From contig NZ_CP061941.1 of assembly GCF_014805825.1 (NCBI RefSeq), positions 2,728,001 to 2,792,000 of the forward strand: a stretch of DNA of 64,000 nucleotides, read 5' to 3'. This DNA comes from Marinomonas algicola (GTDB lineage: Bacteria; Pseudomonadota; Gammaproteobacteria; Pseudomonadales; Marinomonadaceae). This document shows, one piece after another, positions 33,160 to 42,212 of the stretch. Below the pieces are notes generated by a model that made no database searches, was not told the DNA's origin, and saw only the letters and a list, made by a program, of their open reading frames with translations. The stretch's first letter is position 1. The number at the start of each line of letters is the position of its first letter. The position numbers and the translations under genes were made by a program.

Positions 33160-35112
33160 ATGCTAACTACAGACGATACCAACCCACATTCGCTCCCACC
33201 TGTAATCGCTGGCCCCATACTGCGAAAAACAACATCAAATGAAGTCACTTTATGGCTCGCTACCAGTATCGCATTCACCCCTACCTGTTCTTTAAAGTAC
33301 AAAGAGGCTGAGCTGTCTGCTGAGAATAAAGCACTGCACGTTACACAAAGGTGTATGCGCCTAGGAAAACATCTTTTCTTACATTTCATCCACATTATTC
33401 CAAAAGACTCTTTACCTTACGACACTTGGATTAATTACAATATTAGTTTGCAAGAAACACCATCCAGTAAGATCTATGCCATGTCTGACTGGGCTTCCGA
33501 TTTGTATTACCAAAACAAAAATGCCTTTGGCTTTATTTTACAAAATACAGTATCAAAACTATTACATGGATCATGCCGTAAGCCGCATTTCAATAGTCAT
33601 CACAATACCGATGGACTAAAAATAGTAGATGATTTGCTGGCATCGTCAACCGTTAATGATTGGCCTTCGTTGCTTATTTTGTCAGGGGATCAAATTTATG
33701 CGGATGATGTGGCTGGACCAATGTTGCATGCAGTACATCAAGTTATTGAAGCACTGGGGTTGTCTAGTGAACAGCTAGAAGGATCTGACCTGTCAGACGA
33801 TTCAGAACTTCATTCTAATAAAGCTTACTATTACAAAAGACAGGAACTTTTACCTCATTCTAAAAAAACCAAAGACCTACGTAAGCAGTTTTTTGGCGGC
33901 GTAAAAAAACCCGTTTTTACATCTGATACAGCCGATAATCACTTAATGACCTTAAGTGAAATGATCGCCATGTACTTACTGGTTTGGTCCCCTACATGTT
34001 GGCGTTTTGTCACTTTAGAATGCCCTCAACAAATAGTGTCCGCAGAAGAGAAAGCGCTTTATGATAAAGAAAAAGCCATTATTTTAAATTTCAAAGCAGA
34101 CCTATTCAAAGTACAAAGGGCAATGGCTCATCTTCCAACCGCCATGATATTTGATGACCATGATGTAACTGACGATTGGAACCTGAATTTAGCTTGGGAA
34201 GAATCAGCTTATGAAAATCCACTTTCTAGACGAATAATAGGCAATGCCCTCATCGCGTATTTACTGTTTCAAGGATGGGGGAATAAACCAAGTGCATTTG
34301 ATGATACCAAAATGAATGCGCTCGACGCTCTTTTTAATGATAATACACAAAAACGGCATGATAACGTTATAACGGAGTTACTCAATTTTGATAATTGGCA
34401 TTATGAATGGTCTACTTCTCCGCCATTAGTCGTACTGGATACTCGAACTCGCAGATGGGTCTCTGAAAACAAACCGAACCGCCCATCTGGGTTAATGGAT
34501 TGGGAGGCACTTACTGATTTACAACACACTCTGATCAATAATCAAAACGCCGTTATACTCGTTTCTCCTGCGCCTATTTTTGGCGTTAAACTTATTGAAA
34601 CTGTACAGAGGGTTTTCACTTGGTTTGGTCACCCATTGATGGTGGATGCAGAAAACTGGATGGCTCATCCTGGTTCCGCCTATGCCTTGATGAATCTATT
34701 TAGACACCCAAAAACACCACACAACTTCGTTATTTTATCCGGTGATGTTCACTACTCCTTTGTCTACGACATTACTCTAAAAGGTCGCAAAAACAGCCCT
34801 AATATTTGGCAAATCACCAGCAGTGGCATTAAAAACGAATTCCCAACCACATTACTCAACTGGTTTGATCGATTAAATCGCTGGCTTTATGCACCTTGGT
34901 CGCCTTTGAATTGGTTTACAAAAAGAAGAGGAATGTGGGTTTCAGCGAGAAAACCCAGCAATGCATCAAAGGGTGAACGGCTGGTGAATCATTCAGGTAT
35001 TGGTTTGGTGATTTTGAATGAAAAAGGACAACCAATTCACATTAGTCAAATTAGTGATATAGATAACCCAATTGAATTTAAAAAACGATCATCCGAAAAG
35101 CAGTTTGAATAA
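33160..35112 (+). CDS. PhoD-like metallophosphatase
   Basis: 650 residues with no signal peptide, unlike secreted PhoD. The metallophosphatase core is seen at LHGSCRKPHFNSHH (about 141-154), LLILSGDQIYADD (about 171-183), MIFDDHDVTDDWNL (about 330-343) and VILSGDVHYSFVYD (about 528-541). These carry the usual His, Asp and Asn metal ligands of the PhoD/metallophosphoesterase group. The substrate of these cytoplasmic relatives is unknown. It is the second gene of a unit with the TPR-GNAT protein. Confidence 0.8.
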   Translation: MLTTDDTNPHSLPPVIAGPILRKTTSNEVTLWLATSIAFTPTCSLKYKEAELSAENKALHVTQRCMRLGKHLFLHFIHIIPKDSLPYDTWINYNISLQETPSSKIYAMSDWASDLYYQNKNAFGFILQNTVSKLLHGSCRKPHFNSHHNTDGLKIVDDLLASSTVNDWPSLLILSGDQIYADDVAGPMLHAVHQVIEALGLSSEQLEGSDLSDDSELHSNKAYYYKRQELLPHSKKTKDLRKQFFGGVKKPVFTSDTADNHLMTLSEMIAMYLLVWSPTCWRFVTLECPQQIVSAEEKALYDKEKAIILNFKADLFKVQRAMAHLPTAMIFDDHDVTDDWNLNLAWEESAYENPLSRRIIGNALIAYLLFQGWGNKPSAFDDTKMNALDALFNDNTQKRHDNVITELLNFDNWHYEWSTSPPLVVLDTRTRRWVSENKPNRPSGLMDWEALTDLQHTLINNQNAVILVSPAPIFGVKLIETVQRVFTWFGHPLMVDAENWMAHPGSAYALMNLFRHPKTPHNFVILSGDVHYSFVYDITLKGRKNSPNIWQITSSGIKNEFPTTLLNWFDRLNRWLYAPWSPLNWFTKRRGMWVSARKPSNASKGERLVNHSGIGLVILNEKGQPIHISQISDIDNPIEFKKRSSEKQFE

Positions 35113-35221
35113 TGCAGACTCCTTAATACGGATACCCTCTAATTCCAACGCTCCAACTAGCAAACACAAGATGGATAACTCCTTAATACAAAAAGTAATA
35201 ATCCTTGGCATGCTATAGAGT

Positions 35222-36145
35222 TTACGCTGAGTTAAGCAAATCGCCTTCAAACCATAGCACACAATTTTTACCCTTTTTCTTTGACAGATACAGCATCTTA
35301 TCAGCGGCGCTAAATAGGCTACCAACATCATCACTCAATCTTGGAATATAAGTCACTCCGCCAGCACTTATGGTGACTGTGTTACATTTTTTGTCTTTAT
35401 TGATAGTATGCGGCAACTCAGAAACGTCCTTTACACATTCAGTAACCACTTCCATTGCGTATTCTTTATCACACTCCGGCAATAATACAACAAACTCTTC
35501 TCCTCCATATCGTGCAACCAGATCGACAGGCCGCTCAAAATGATTCGACAAGACTTTAGCCACTCGCTGTAACACCTTATCGCCTTCAGCATGCCCATGC
35601 TGGTCATTAAATTTTTTAAAATCATCTATGTCTATCACGACCAAAGAAAGAGGGGATTTTGCAACTAGGGCCTCGTCCCACTTTTTTTGCAGTTTTTCTT
35701 GATACTTTCTTCTGTTGGCCAGTGATGTTAAAGGGTCTATATTGGCAAGGTACTCTAACATTCGTCTTTGCTTAGCCAATTGTAAGTGTAAATTAATTCT
35801 GGCTTTTATAATTTCAGTATTAAACGGTTTATGAATGTAATCACTTGCGCCTAGCAACAATCCTTTTTCTTCATGCATGGCATCATTTAAAGCCGTAATA
35901 AAGATAACTGGGATAGCACACGTTCTGACATCACGGCTTAAAACTTCCATAGTTTCAAATCCATCCATATCAGGCATTAGGATATCAAGTAAAATTAAAT
36001 CAGGCTTTACCTCAATGGCTTTTCTTATCCCTTGTGCACCACTTTTTGCCAGTGTCACATTCACATCATTGCGTAAAATATCGCCTATAATTTTTAGATT
36101 AATTTTTTCATCATCAATTACTAGGACCCGTTGCGTTTCAATCAT
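35222..36145 (-). CDS. Response regulator with GGDEF domain (diguanylate cyclase)
   Basis: 307 residues: receiver domain (about 5-120, acid pocket D11/D12, phosphoacceptor D54 in LLDILMPDMDG, Lys 107 in HKPF) joined to a GGDEF domain. The active site is GGEEF (214-218), preceded by an RPVD inhibitory site (RxxD, 205-208), so the enzyme should make c-di-GMP and be product-inhibited. The start overlaps the end of the hybrid kinase gene by four bases, which makes the kinase the likely phosphodonor. Confidence 0.95.
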   Translation of the reverse strand: MIETQRVLVIDDEKINLKIIGDILRNDVNVTLAKSGAQGIRKAIEVKPDLILLDILMPDMDGFETMEVLSRDVRTCAIPVIFITALNDAMHEEKGLLLGASDYIHKPFNTEIIKARINLHLQLAKQRRMLEYLANIDPLTSLANRRKYQEKLQKKWDEALVAKSPLSLVVIDIDDFKKFNDQHGHAEGDKVLQRVAKVLSNHFERPVDLVARYGGEEFVVLLPECDKEYAMEVVTECVKDVSELPHTINKDKKCNTVTISAGGVTYIPRLSDDVGSLFSAADKMLYLSKKKGKNCVLWFEGDLLNSA

Positions 36146-38547
36146 GGATCGATACCTTGCATTTTATCTAGCAAATCTTGAGCAATAATGGCCGCTCTTT
36201 CGTACTCAACTTCCTCCACATTCCAAACAAGCTCACCTACTTGGCTTACATACTCGGTATTAGCAACCAATGAATGTAACGTATCGAAATAATGTTCGGC
36301 GGCAAAATCGGAGTTTTTTAACAGTGGTAAGAGTTGAACTAACACCTTTTGAATCTGTAGGGAATTTGACTCAATACAATCAGATTTATCTATTACGTTT
36401 AGACTCGGCCCTTCAGGAAATACAGATCTTAATCCTTCTATATGCCTTTGAAGGGAGTACAAAACGGCTATAAAAAAGGCATCTGATCCACTATTATTTC
36501 GTATTTCATCTTCTAATTTAGCACAGCTGAATGAAAGCTCGAAGGCACCAACATAAGCAGAGCCAGATTTAAGTGCATGCGCAAACTCTAAAATTTCATG
36601 CTTGTCCTTAGCCATTTTAAGTTTAAAAAGTGCATCCAGTTGTTGATTATATTGCTTGAAAAAAAAGTGGACAACATCGAGGTATAGCAAAGGCATGTTC
36701 CCCATATTTTGAACGCCCCGTTCGACATCGAACCATTCTATTAAGGACATATCCGATAAAATGGTAGTATCTCTTTCATCGACTTTATCAAGAGGATATT
36801 GAGCCAACTTAATTCTGGCCTCTACTGAGGGCGGTGTGAAATTAAGGTCATGATTACTACGCGATAAAAGGTGATGGTGTAGTTTTTCATACAAAACCCG
36901 TTTGTCGATCGGTTTGCCAATATGATCATTCATGCCGTTGAGGTAAGAGGTTTCAATGGCTTCTTCATTAACATGAGCCGTCATTGCAATAATAGGCACA
37001 TTTTCAAGCCTTAGTTCGTTTCTCACTTTTTTTGCAACCGTAAAGCCATCCATTTCAGGCATTTGTATGTCTAAAAGAATCAAATCGTATTGCGTATTTT
37101 CAATTTTACTTAGAGCCGCCAATCCATTTGTTGCTGTGTCAATGGCCACCCCAGTCTCTTCTAGATACCCTATTGCTACATGCGTATTGATGAGGTGATC
37201 ATCCACGACTAGGACACGAAATTTTGACAAGTCAGGGACCCTTGCTACATGGCGAAAAGGCTTACGTCTTCTTTCTTGAGATACTTGTTGAAGGTGAGTA
37301 CTCAAAGGCAGAGAGACGGTAAATGTCGTTCCTTTTCCCAGTTCACTTTCCAAATGAATGTTCCCACCCATTAATTCACAAAGTTGATTGGAAATAGACA
37401 ACCCCAGACCAGTCCCACCATACTTACGAGTAATGCTGGTATCCGCTTGATTAAAAGATTGGAATAAATGACAACTCTGTTCTTTAGATATACCAATACC
37501 TGTATCAGAGACATAAAAAATCAAGATGACTTCTTGAAACGTACGTTCTTCGCACTTTACGGTTAAGCATACTTGGCCTTTCTCAGTAAATTTAATAGCA
37601 TTACTAATCAAGTTCACTAAAATCTGCTGTATTCTGAGAGGATCACCAATAAGTATTGCTGGCACTTTTGGGTCAATATGACAAATGAGCTCTAGCGTCT
37701 TTTCACTCGCTTTTATCGCATTCATATTTATAACTCTATGAACGGTCTTTTCTACGGAAAAAGCAATTTTTTCAATAACTAATTTTCCCGCTTCCATCTT
37801 TGAGAAGTCGAGAACATCATTAACAATATCTAATAGAACCTCACCAGAATCTAAAATTTTTCGTATGAAATCTTCCTGGTAACGATCTAGGTTCGTTTTC
37901 AGAATAAGATCACTTAACCCGATAACAGCGTTAATAGGCGTTCTAATTTCATGACTCATTCTTGCTACAAAAGACGACTTGGCCATCAGAGCTTCTTCTG
38001 CAACTTTCTTCGATTTCTCTAACTCAAGCGTTCTCTCTTTTACTTTTGCATCTAAATTCTGATTTATCTCTTCTAATGCATAACTGTATTCTTTTAATTT
38101 TTCATTCGCTTTTATCGCAACCTTTTCCGCTTCTTTGATTTTTGAGATATCCCGAGTGACACCACAAACAAACCGAGGCTCACCTTTATTGTTAAATATG
38201 GGAACAAACAATGTATCAAAATAAATACTCGACCCATCCATTCGAATATTTTGTTGTTCTTTAGAAATAGGCGTCTTATTCTGAATCACTTCTCTGTAGG
38301 TTTGATAAAGCTCATTCGCAACATTTTCACCAAACATAGGCATGATATCAAGACGATGAACATTTACTGACTCATCCAAACCCATTACCTTTCGGGAGGC
38401 GGGGTTATTATCAAATAAAGAAAAAGTACCATCCTCTTCTAACGCCATGATGAACATGAGATCAGCCGAATGCTTCCACATTTGTAGGAAGCAATCCATC
38501 ACAATTTCATCATGCTCCGCCGGATCAAATAATTGATTTAAACTCAT
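36142..38547 (-). CDS. Hybrid sensor histidine kinase: PAS, HisKA, HATPase, receiver, HPt
   Basis: 801 residues without evident membrane span. Order: PAS (about 20-135, with PAC FVCGVTRDISKIKEAEK), coiled coil (about 140-190), HisKA dimer and His 199 in SHEIRTPINAVIG, HATPase (NAIKFTEKG, DTGIGI, GGTGLGLSI), receiver with the Asp at about 491 in LLDIQMPEMDG, and an HPt domain with its His at about 654 in AHALKSGSAYVG. This is a complete phosphorelay in one chain, feeding the overlapping receiver-GGDEF gene. The stimulus is not predictable, but a soluble, PAS-sensed (redox or ligand) signal is likely. Confidence 0.94.
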   Translation of the reverse strand: MSLNQLFDPAEHDEIVMDCFLQMWKHSADLMFIMALEEDGTFSLFDNNPASRKVMGLDESVNVHRLDIMPMFGENVANELYQTYREVIQNKTPISKEQQNIRMDGSSIYFDTLFVPIFNNKGEPRFVCGVTRDISKIKEAEKVAIKANEKLKEYSYALEEINQNLDAKVKERTLELEKSKKVAEEALMAKSSFVARMSHEIRTPINAVIGLSDLILKTNLDRYQEDFIRKILDSGEVLLDIVNDVLDFSKMEAGKLVIEKIAFSVEKTVHRVINMNAIKASEKTLELICHIDPKVPAILIGDPLRIQQILVNLISNAIKFTEKGQVCLTVKCEERTFQEVILIFYVSDTGIGISKEQSCHLFQSFNQADTSITRKYGGTGLGLSISNQLCELMGGNIHLESELGKGTTFTVSLPLSTHLQQVSQERRRKPFRHVARVPDLSKFRVLVVDDHLINTHVAIGYLEETGVAIDTATNGLAALSKIENTQYDLILLDIQMPEMDGFTVAKKVRNELRLENVPIIAMTAHVNEEAIETSYLNGMNDHIGKPIDKRVLYEKLHHHLLSRSNHDLNFTPPSVEARIKLAQYPLDKVDERDTTILSDMSLIEWFDVERGVQNMGNMPLLYLDVVHFFFKQYNQQLDALFKLKMAKDKHEILEFAHALKSGSAYVGAFELSFSCAKLEDEIRNNSGSDAFFIAVLYSLQRHIEGLRSVFPEGPSLNVIDKSDCIESNSLQIQKVLVQLLPLLKNSDFAAEHYFDTLHSLVANTEYVSQVGELVWNVEEVEYERAAIIAQDLLDKMQGIDP

Positions 38548-38934
38548 TAAATCATTCCTTATTTGCCTATCACAAGGTAGAAAACCATTAAATGGTTTTT
38601 CTATATAAAGTTATTTTTGTTACACAAGACGACGTCACTTTGCCCAAATCATAACACCATCAAAAACATGTTGAATATTAGTATAAAAAAAGTGATAACT
38701 GAATATGTTGCTATCAATGTTATACCATATGCGTTATGACAAACATTAAAAAAATATCTCTAGTAAGATGTAATCGGCCTTGTATTCAAAGCCTTTAATG
38801 GAATATGACTTTTATTAGAAAGTAATGATATAAATTGACTTTCATCTAGGAGCTTAAGAATAGGGTTAGGGGTAAAGTGTATCAAAAGGTAAAAAAGACC
38901 AGTCTGTTTCATTAGTATAGAAGAAAAGGATATC
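38548..38934. other. Intergenic region between hybrid kinase and AraC gene
   Basis: About 390 AT-rich bases with no gene. AAAACCATTAAATGGTTTT (38581-38599) is a 19-base perfect palindrome with a single central base, 34 bases before the kinase gene and thus possibly an operator for it. An AACATGTT core at 38666 resembles the TTAACATG operator described below only in the core. Nothing else is obvious. Confidence 0.45.
38581..38599. repeat. Near-perfect palindrome upstream of the hybrid kinase gene
   Basis: AAAACCATT and AATGGTTTT arms flank one A. It lies 34 bases before the kinase start codon, which fits an operator or the leader hairpin of its transcript. No regulator is known. Confidence 0.4.
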
Positions 38935-39834
38935 TTAAAGAATAGTTGCAATTTTCATTTCATTATTATTCGATTGTTGCACCCGAAACTCTCTTGGGGT
39001 AACACCTTTTAACTCATGGAATCGACGATTAAAATTAGCAATATTGTTAAAGCCCACTTGAAAGCAAATAGTCGCCACTTGAGAATCCGTTTCTGCAAGC
39101 AGGTTGCAGGCTCTGCTGATACGCACACGATTCACAAATTCAATAAAACGGTTACCGGTTGCCTTTTTAAAAAAGCGGGAAAAATGGCTATCCGACATAC
39201 CGATAAGATTCGCAGCATTAGACAAACTAATGTCATCATTAAAATTTTGAGAGACGTAATCAACAACGGTATTGATTTTACGCTGCTGAACTTCACTCGT
39301 TTTTTGATCTATCTGAACAGTTGAAAGTAACCGATAGTTTTGACAGTTCGCTAAAGTATGTAATAAAGACAAGGTAAGCAATAATTTACTTAATCCTTGT
39401 GCATCACGTATTTCTTGAAATCGTCTAATCAGTTCATTCAAATCAAGATTAAGAAACTCTATACCAGATTTCGCTTTTGCTAAAAGGGGAAGTAATTCTG
39501 AGAATTCAGGTATTATTTTCATACCTTCAGAGAAGGATTGATGATCAAAACGAATGGCCATATCACGCACTTCAACTGGATCTTGATCGTTTTGACACAC
39601 CCAATTATGAGGTAATCTAGGCCCTACTAATATAATCTGTCCAGGAGAGAATGAACCAATATAGTCGCCTACAAACACTTTGCCTTTGGTTGATACTATT
39701 AAATGCAATTCATAATCATCGTGAGCATGCCAACGAACCAAATCGCTAGGAAAACCATGCTCTAGATAGCGAATAGTGTCAATAGTATCACCAAGGATTT
39801 CATATTCAGGTGTTTTGTTTTTTGTAATGGACAT
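38935..39834 (-). CDS. AraC-family transcriptional regulator
   Basis: 299 residues. A cupin-like sensor half (HAHDDYELHLIVSTKGKVFVGDY near 36-58) is followed by two helix-turn-helix motifs: SLSNAANLIGMSDSHFSRFF and ICFQVGFNNIANFNRRF, ending with TPREFR. It is the last gene of the polyol utilisation cluster, in the same direction, and is the obvious candidate for its regulator. A direct-repeat TTGGTAA pair 21 bases apart is found in front of smoE, the pattern expected for such a protein. Confidence 0.92.
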   Translation of the reverse strand: MSITKNKTPEYEILGDTIDTIRYLEHGFPSDLVRWHAHDDYELHLIVSTKGKVFVGDYIGSFSPGQIILVGPRLPHNWVCQNDQDPVEVRDMAIRFDHQSFSEGMKIIPEFSELLPLLAKAKSGIEFLNLDLNELIRRFQEIRDAQGLSKLLLTLSLLHTLANCQNYRLLSTVQIDQKTSEVQQRKINTVVDYVSQNFNDDISLSNAANLIGMSDSHFSRFFKKATGNRFIEFVNRVRISRACNLLAETDSQVATICFQVGFNNIANFNRRFHELKGVTPREFRVQQSNNNEMKIATIL

Positions 39835-39905
39835 TGTGATTCCTAAAATATTCAGAGAACGAAACGTCCCCCCTAAAAAAAGAAAACAACAAAAAAAGGC
39901 CGTTG

Positions 39906-40700
39906 TTAACTCATAACATTACCACCATCTACATTATAAGTTTGTGCGGTAATGTAGCTAGCCCCATCAGAAGCCAAAAATAAAGCAACTGAGGCAATCT
40001 CTTCTGGTTGCCCCATATAGCCTAACGGAACAGCCTTACCAACAGCTATTTTCTTTTCTCCTAGTGGCAAGTGTTCATATTTTGCAAACAAGGCGTCCAC
40101 TTCAGCCCACATAGGCGTATCAATGACACCCGGTGAGATCGCATTTACAGTAATGTTATGCTCAGCAAAGGCTAACGCGGCAGATTGAGTATAGCTAATA
40201 ACAGCCGCTTTGGTAGCACAATAATGCGACACTAAAGCCTCGCCACGACGACCCGCTTGTGATGCCATATTAATGATTCGCCCCTGGACACCTAATTCAA
40301 TCATTTTCTTTGCGACTTTTTGCATTATAAAAAACAACGCCTTTACATTGATACTAAAAAGACGGTCAAAACTGTCCTCTGTCGCGTCTAGAAGAGGCGC
40401 CAAATCAAAAACAGCCGCATTATTCACAAGAATGTCAATTTTTTGAAATGCGTTCAAAGTCTCTGATATTAACTGATCCACTCCGTTAGGGTCACAAACA
40501 TCACATCCGATATACAACGCTTGATCTGGGTATTTTTCTACTAGTTTAGACAGGGAGTCAGGTCGTTTTTGCGGATAATCCGTTAACATGACCTGAGCAC
40601 CGTTTGCCAAGTAGGTCTCGGCAATAGCCAATCCAATACCGCCTGCGGCACCAGTGATAAGGGCGACTTTATTTGTTAAATCTTGATTACTTTTCTGCAT
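39906..40700 (-). CDS. smoS: Sorbitol (polyol) dehydrogenase, short-chain type
   Basis: 264 residues from the ATG at 40700 (AAAGGA upstream). Short-chain dehydrogenase signature: TGAAGGIG near the N-terminus for NAD, NNAAVFDLAP, the catalytic serine in INMASQAGRRGEALVSHYCATK with Tyr-x3-Lys, and AQTYNVDGGNVMS at the end. The sequence closely follows SmoS of the Rhodobacter sphaeroides sorbitol/mannitol operon, which oxidises sorbitol to fructose and galactitol to tagatose. Sits between mtlK and the AraC gene on the same strand. Confidence 0.9.
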   Translation of the reverse strand: MQKSNQDLTNKVALITGAAGGIGLAIAETYLANGAQVMLTDYPQKRPDSLSKLVEKYPDQALYIGCDVCDPNGVDQLISETLNAFQKIDILVNNAAVFDLAPLLDATEDSFDRLFSINVKALFFIMQKVAKKMIELGVQGRIINMASQAGRRGEALVSHYCATKAAVISYTQSAALAFAEHNITVNAISPGVIDTPMWAEVDALFAKYEHLPLGEKKIAVGKAVPLGYMGQPEEIASVALFLASDGASYITAQTYNVDGGNVMS

Positions 40701-40793
40701 ACTATGATCCTTTATTCTCTGCAAAACATACGTTTACTACCTAGTATGATTAACCAAAATCTATAGGTAGTCTCTCATTTTGTATGGTGTTTC

Positions 40794-42212
40794 TTATAGG
40801 GCGTTTTTAATCGCGTTTGTTAGATCCTGAGTAAATTTCGGATACTCTTCTGGAACCTTTTGCCATAAAAAACGGTCTGTGACAAACGCATTAATTCCGG
40901 CTTCGTCATCCGTAAAAGCCGATAACTTATCAATATTTGGTTCATTATAAGTAATCGATAATTTACCTTTAGCCACCTTATTGATAAACACAAACCAACT
41001 CGCAATACCTTCAATCGTTTTGTAAGGATTTCCTCCTAAACGATAGATTTCGGCTAATGTTGGGTAAACAAAAATAGCAAATTTCGCATAGCCATCTGTA
41101 CAGATACGCTCTACGGTATCACCAATATTACGGTTACTAAAACGTTGAGCAATCACGTCATAATAAGCGGGTAGATCGACAATTGATTCCCCAATAGCTG
41201 GAATCGAATCTTGTTTAATAAAATCCGTAAAATATTGCTTTAGTTGCGCATCCTGCATCGCTTCATCGAAATACGTAAGCTGTTTTAACGCGGCTTGGTA
41301 AGTCACAACAGTATGTCCCGCATTGAGTATTCGAATCTTAGCTTCTTCAAATGGAGTTACGTCCGAGACAAATTCAACACCGACTTCATTTAATAAAGGC
41401 TTCTCACCCGCAAAATCGTCCTCAATAACCCATTGAATGAAATCTTCACCCATGACAGTCATCTCATCCGCTACGCCAAAACGTGCTTGAACATCATCGA
41501 CATGTTGATGACTTGGTTTAGGTGTGATTCGATCCACCATGGAACAAGGGAATGAAACGTTTTCTTCAACCCAATCGATTAATGCAAAATCATTTTTAGC
41601 TTGTAGAAATTGAATCAAGCCTGTTTTCAATAACGTTCCATTATGACGAAGATTGTCACAGCTTAGCAAAGTAACCTTAGAGTTAGAGGTTTCACTGCGG
41701 AGCTTTAATCCAGCATAAAGAAAGGCATATAACGTATTTCTTCCCGAGGCTATATCTTCCTTAATAAAATGATTATCTAGCATTAACTGTTTGTTTTCAT
41801 CTAGATAATATCCACCCTCAGTAACGGTAAAAGTCACCAGTTGAATAGTAGGATTAGACATCAACTCATCGACTGAGTTAGGCACAGTCGAACCATCGAT
41901 AAGCCGCACAATAGAACGAATATGTTCGTACTCAACTCGACCATCGGCCGACATAGTCTTAAGCACGTATTCGCCTTTTTGCTTTTCTAATTGTGAAAAA
42001 CCAACTCGATCTTGAGAACGAATATTAACACCAACTAGCCCCCAATCTTTGCCTGCAGGGAGTGCTAATAAACGATCAAAAAAAACCGCTTGATGCGCTC
42101 TATGAAAAGCTCCCACCCCAAGGTGCATGACACCGGCTGTGATATCATCTCGCACATAGTTCTGTGTCGACATTCTCTCAGCGTTTCGTTCAATTTTGAG
42201 AAAATCAGACAT
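40794..42212 (-). CDS. mtlK: Mannitol 2-dehydrogenase (long-chain polyol dehydrogenase)
   Basis: 472 residues from the ATG at 42212, with GAGG upstream and an eight-base overlap with the ABC ATPase gene. Motifs of the polyol-specific long-chain dehydrogenases: LGVGAFHRAHQA near the start, MVDRITPKPS, and KIRILNAGHTVVTY carrying the catalytic Lys-x4-Asn-x2-His. MtlK oxidises D-mannitol and D-arabinitol with NAD. It completes the transport and oxidation unit with smoEFGK and smoS; the next step would be a fructokinase, not seen in this window. Confidence 0.92.
   Translation of the reverse strand: MSDFLKIERNAERMSTQNYVRDDITAGVMHLGVGAFHRAHQAVFFDRLLALPAGKDWGLVGVNIRSQDRVGFSQLEKQKGEYVLKTMSADGRVEYEHIRSIVRLIDGSTVPNSVDELMSNPTIQLVTFTVTEGGYYLDENKQLMLDNHFIKEDIASGRNTLYAFLYAGLKLRSETSNSKVTLLSCDNLRHNGTLLKTGLIQFLQAKNDFALIDWVEENVSFPCSMVDRITPKPSHQHVDDVQARFGVADEMTVMGEDFIQWVIEDDFAGEKPLLNEVGVEFVSDVTPFEEAKIRILNAGHTVVTYQAALKQLTYFDEAMQDAQLKQYFTDFIKQDSIPAIGESIVDLPAYYDVIAQRFSNRNIGDTVERICTDGYAKFAIFVYPTLAEIYRLGGNPYKTIEGIASWFVFINKVAKGKLSITYNEPNIDKLSAFTDDEAGINAFVTDRFLWQKVPEEYPKFTQDLTNAIKNAL

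Noticed and set aside
33105..33395. 96-codon minus-strand frame across the TPR-GNAT/PhoD-like junction
   Set aside because: Opposite-strand shadow of two well-supported genes.
38661..38680. A fourth TTAACATG-type operator at an AACATGTT core
   Set aside because: Only the eight-base core matches; the conserved TTAACATG arms are not there and the position suits no gene start.
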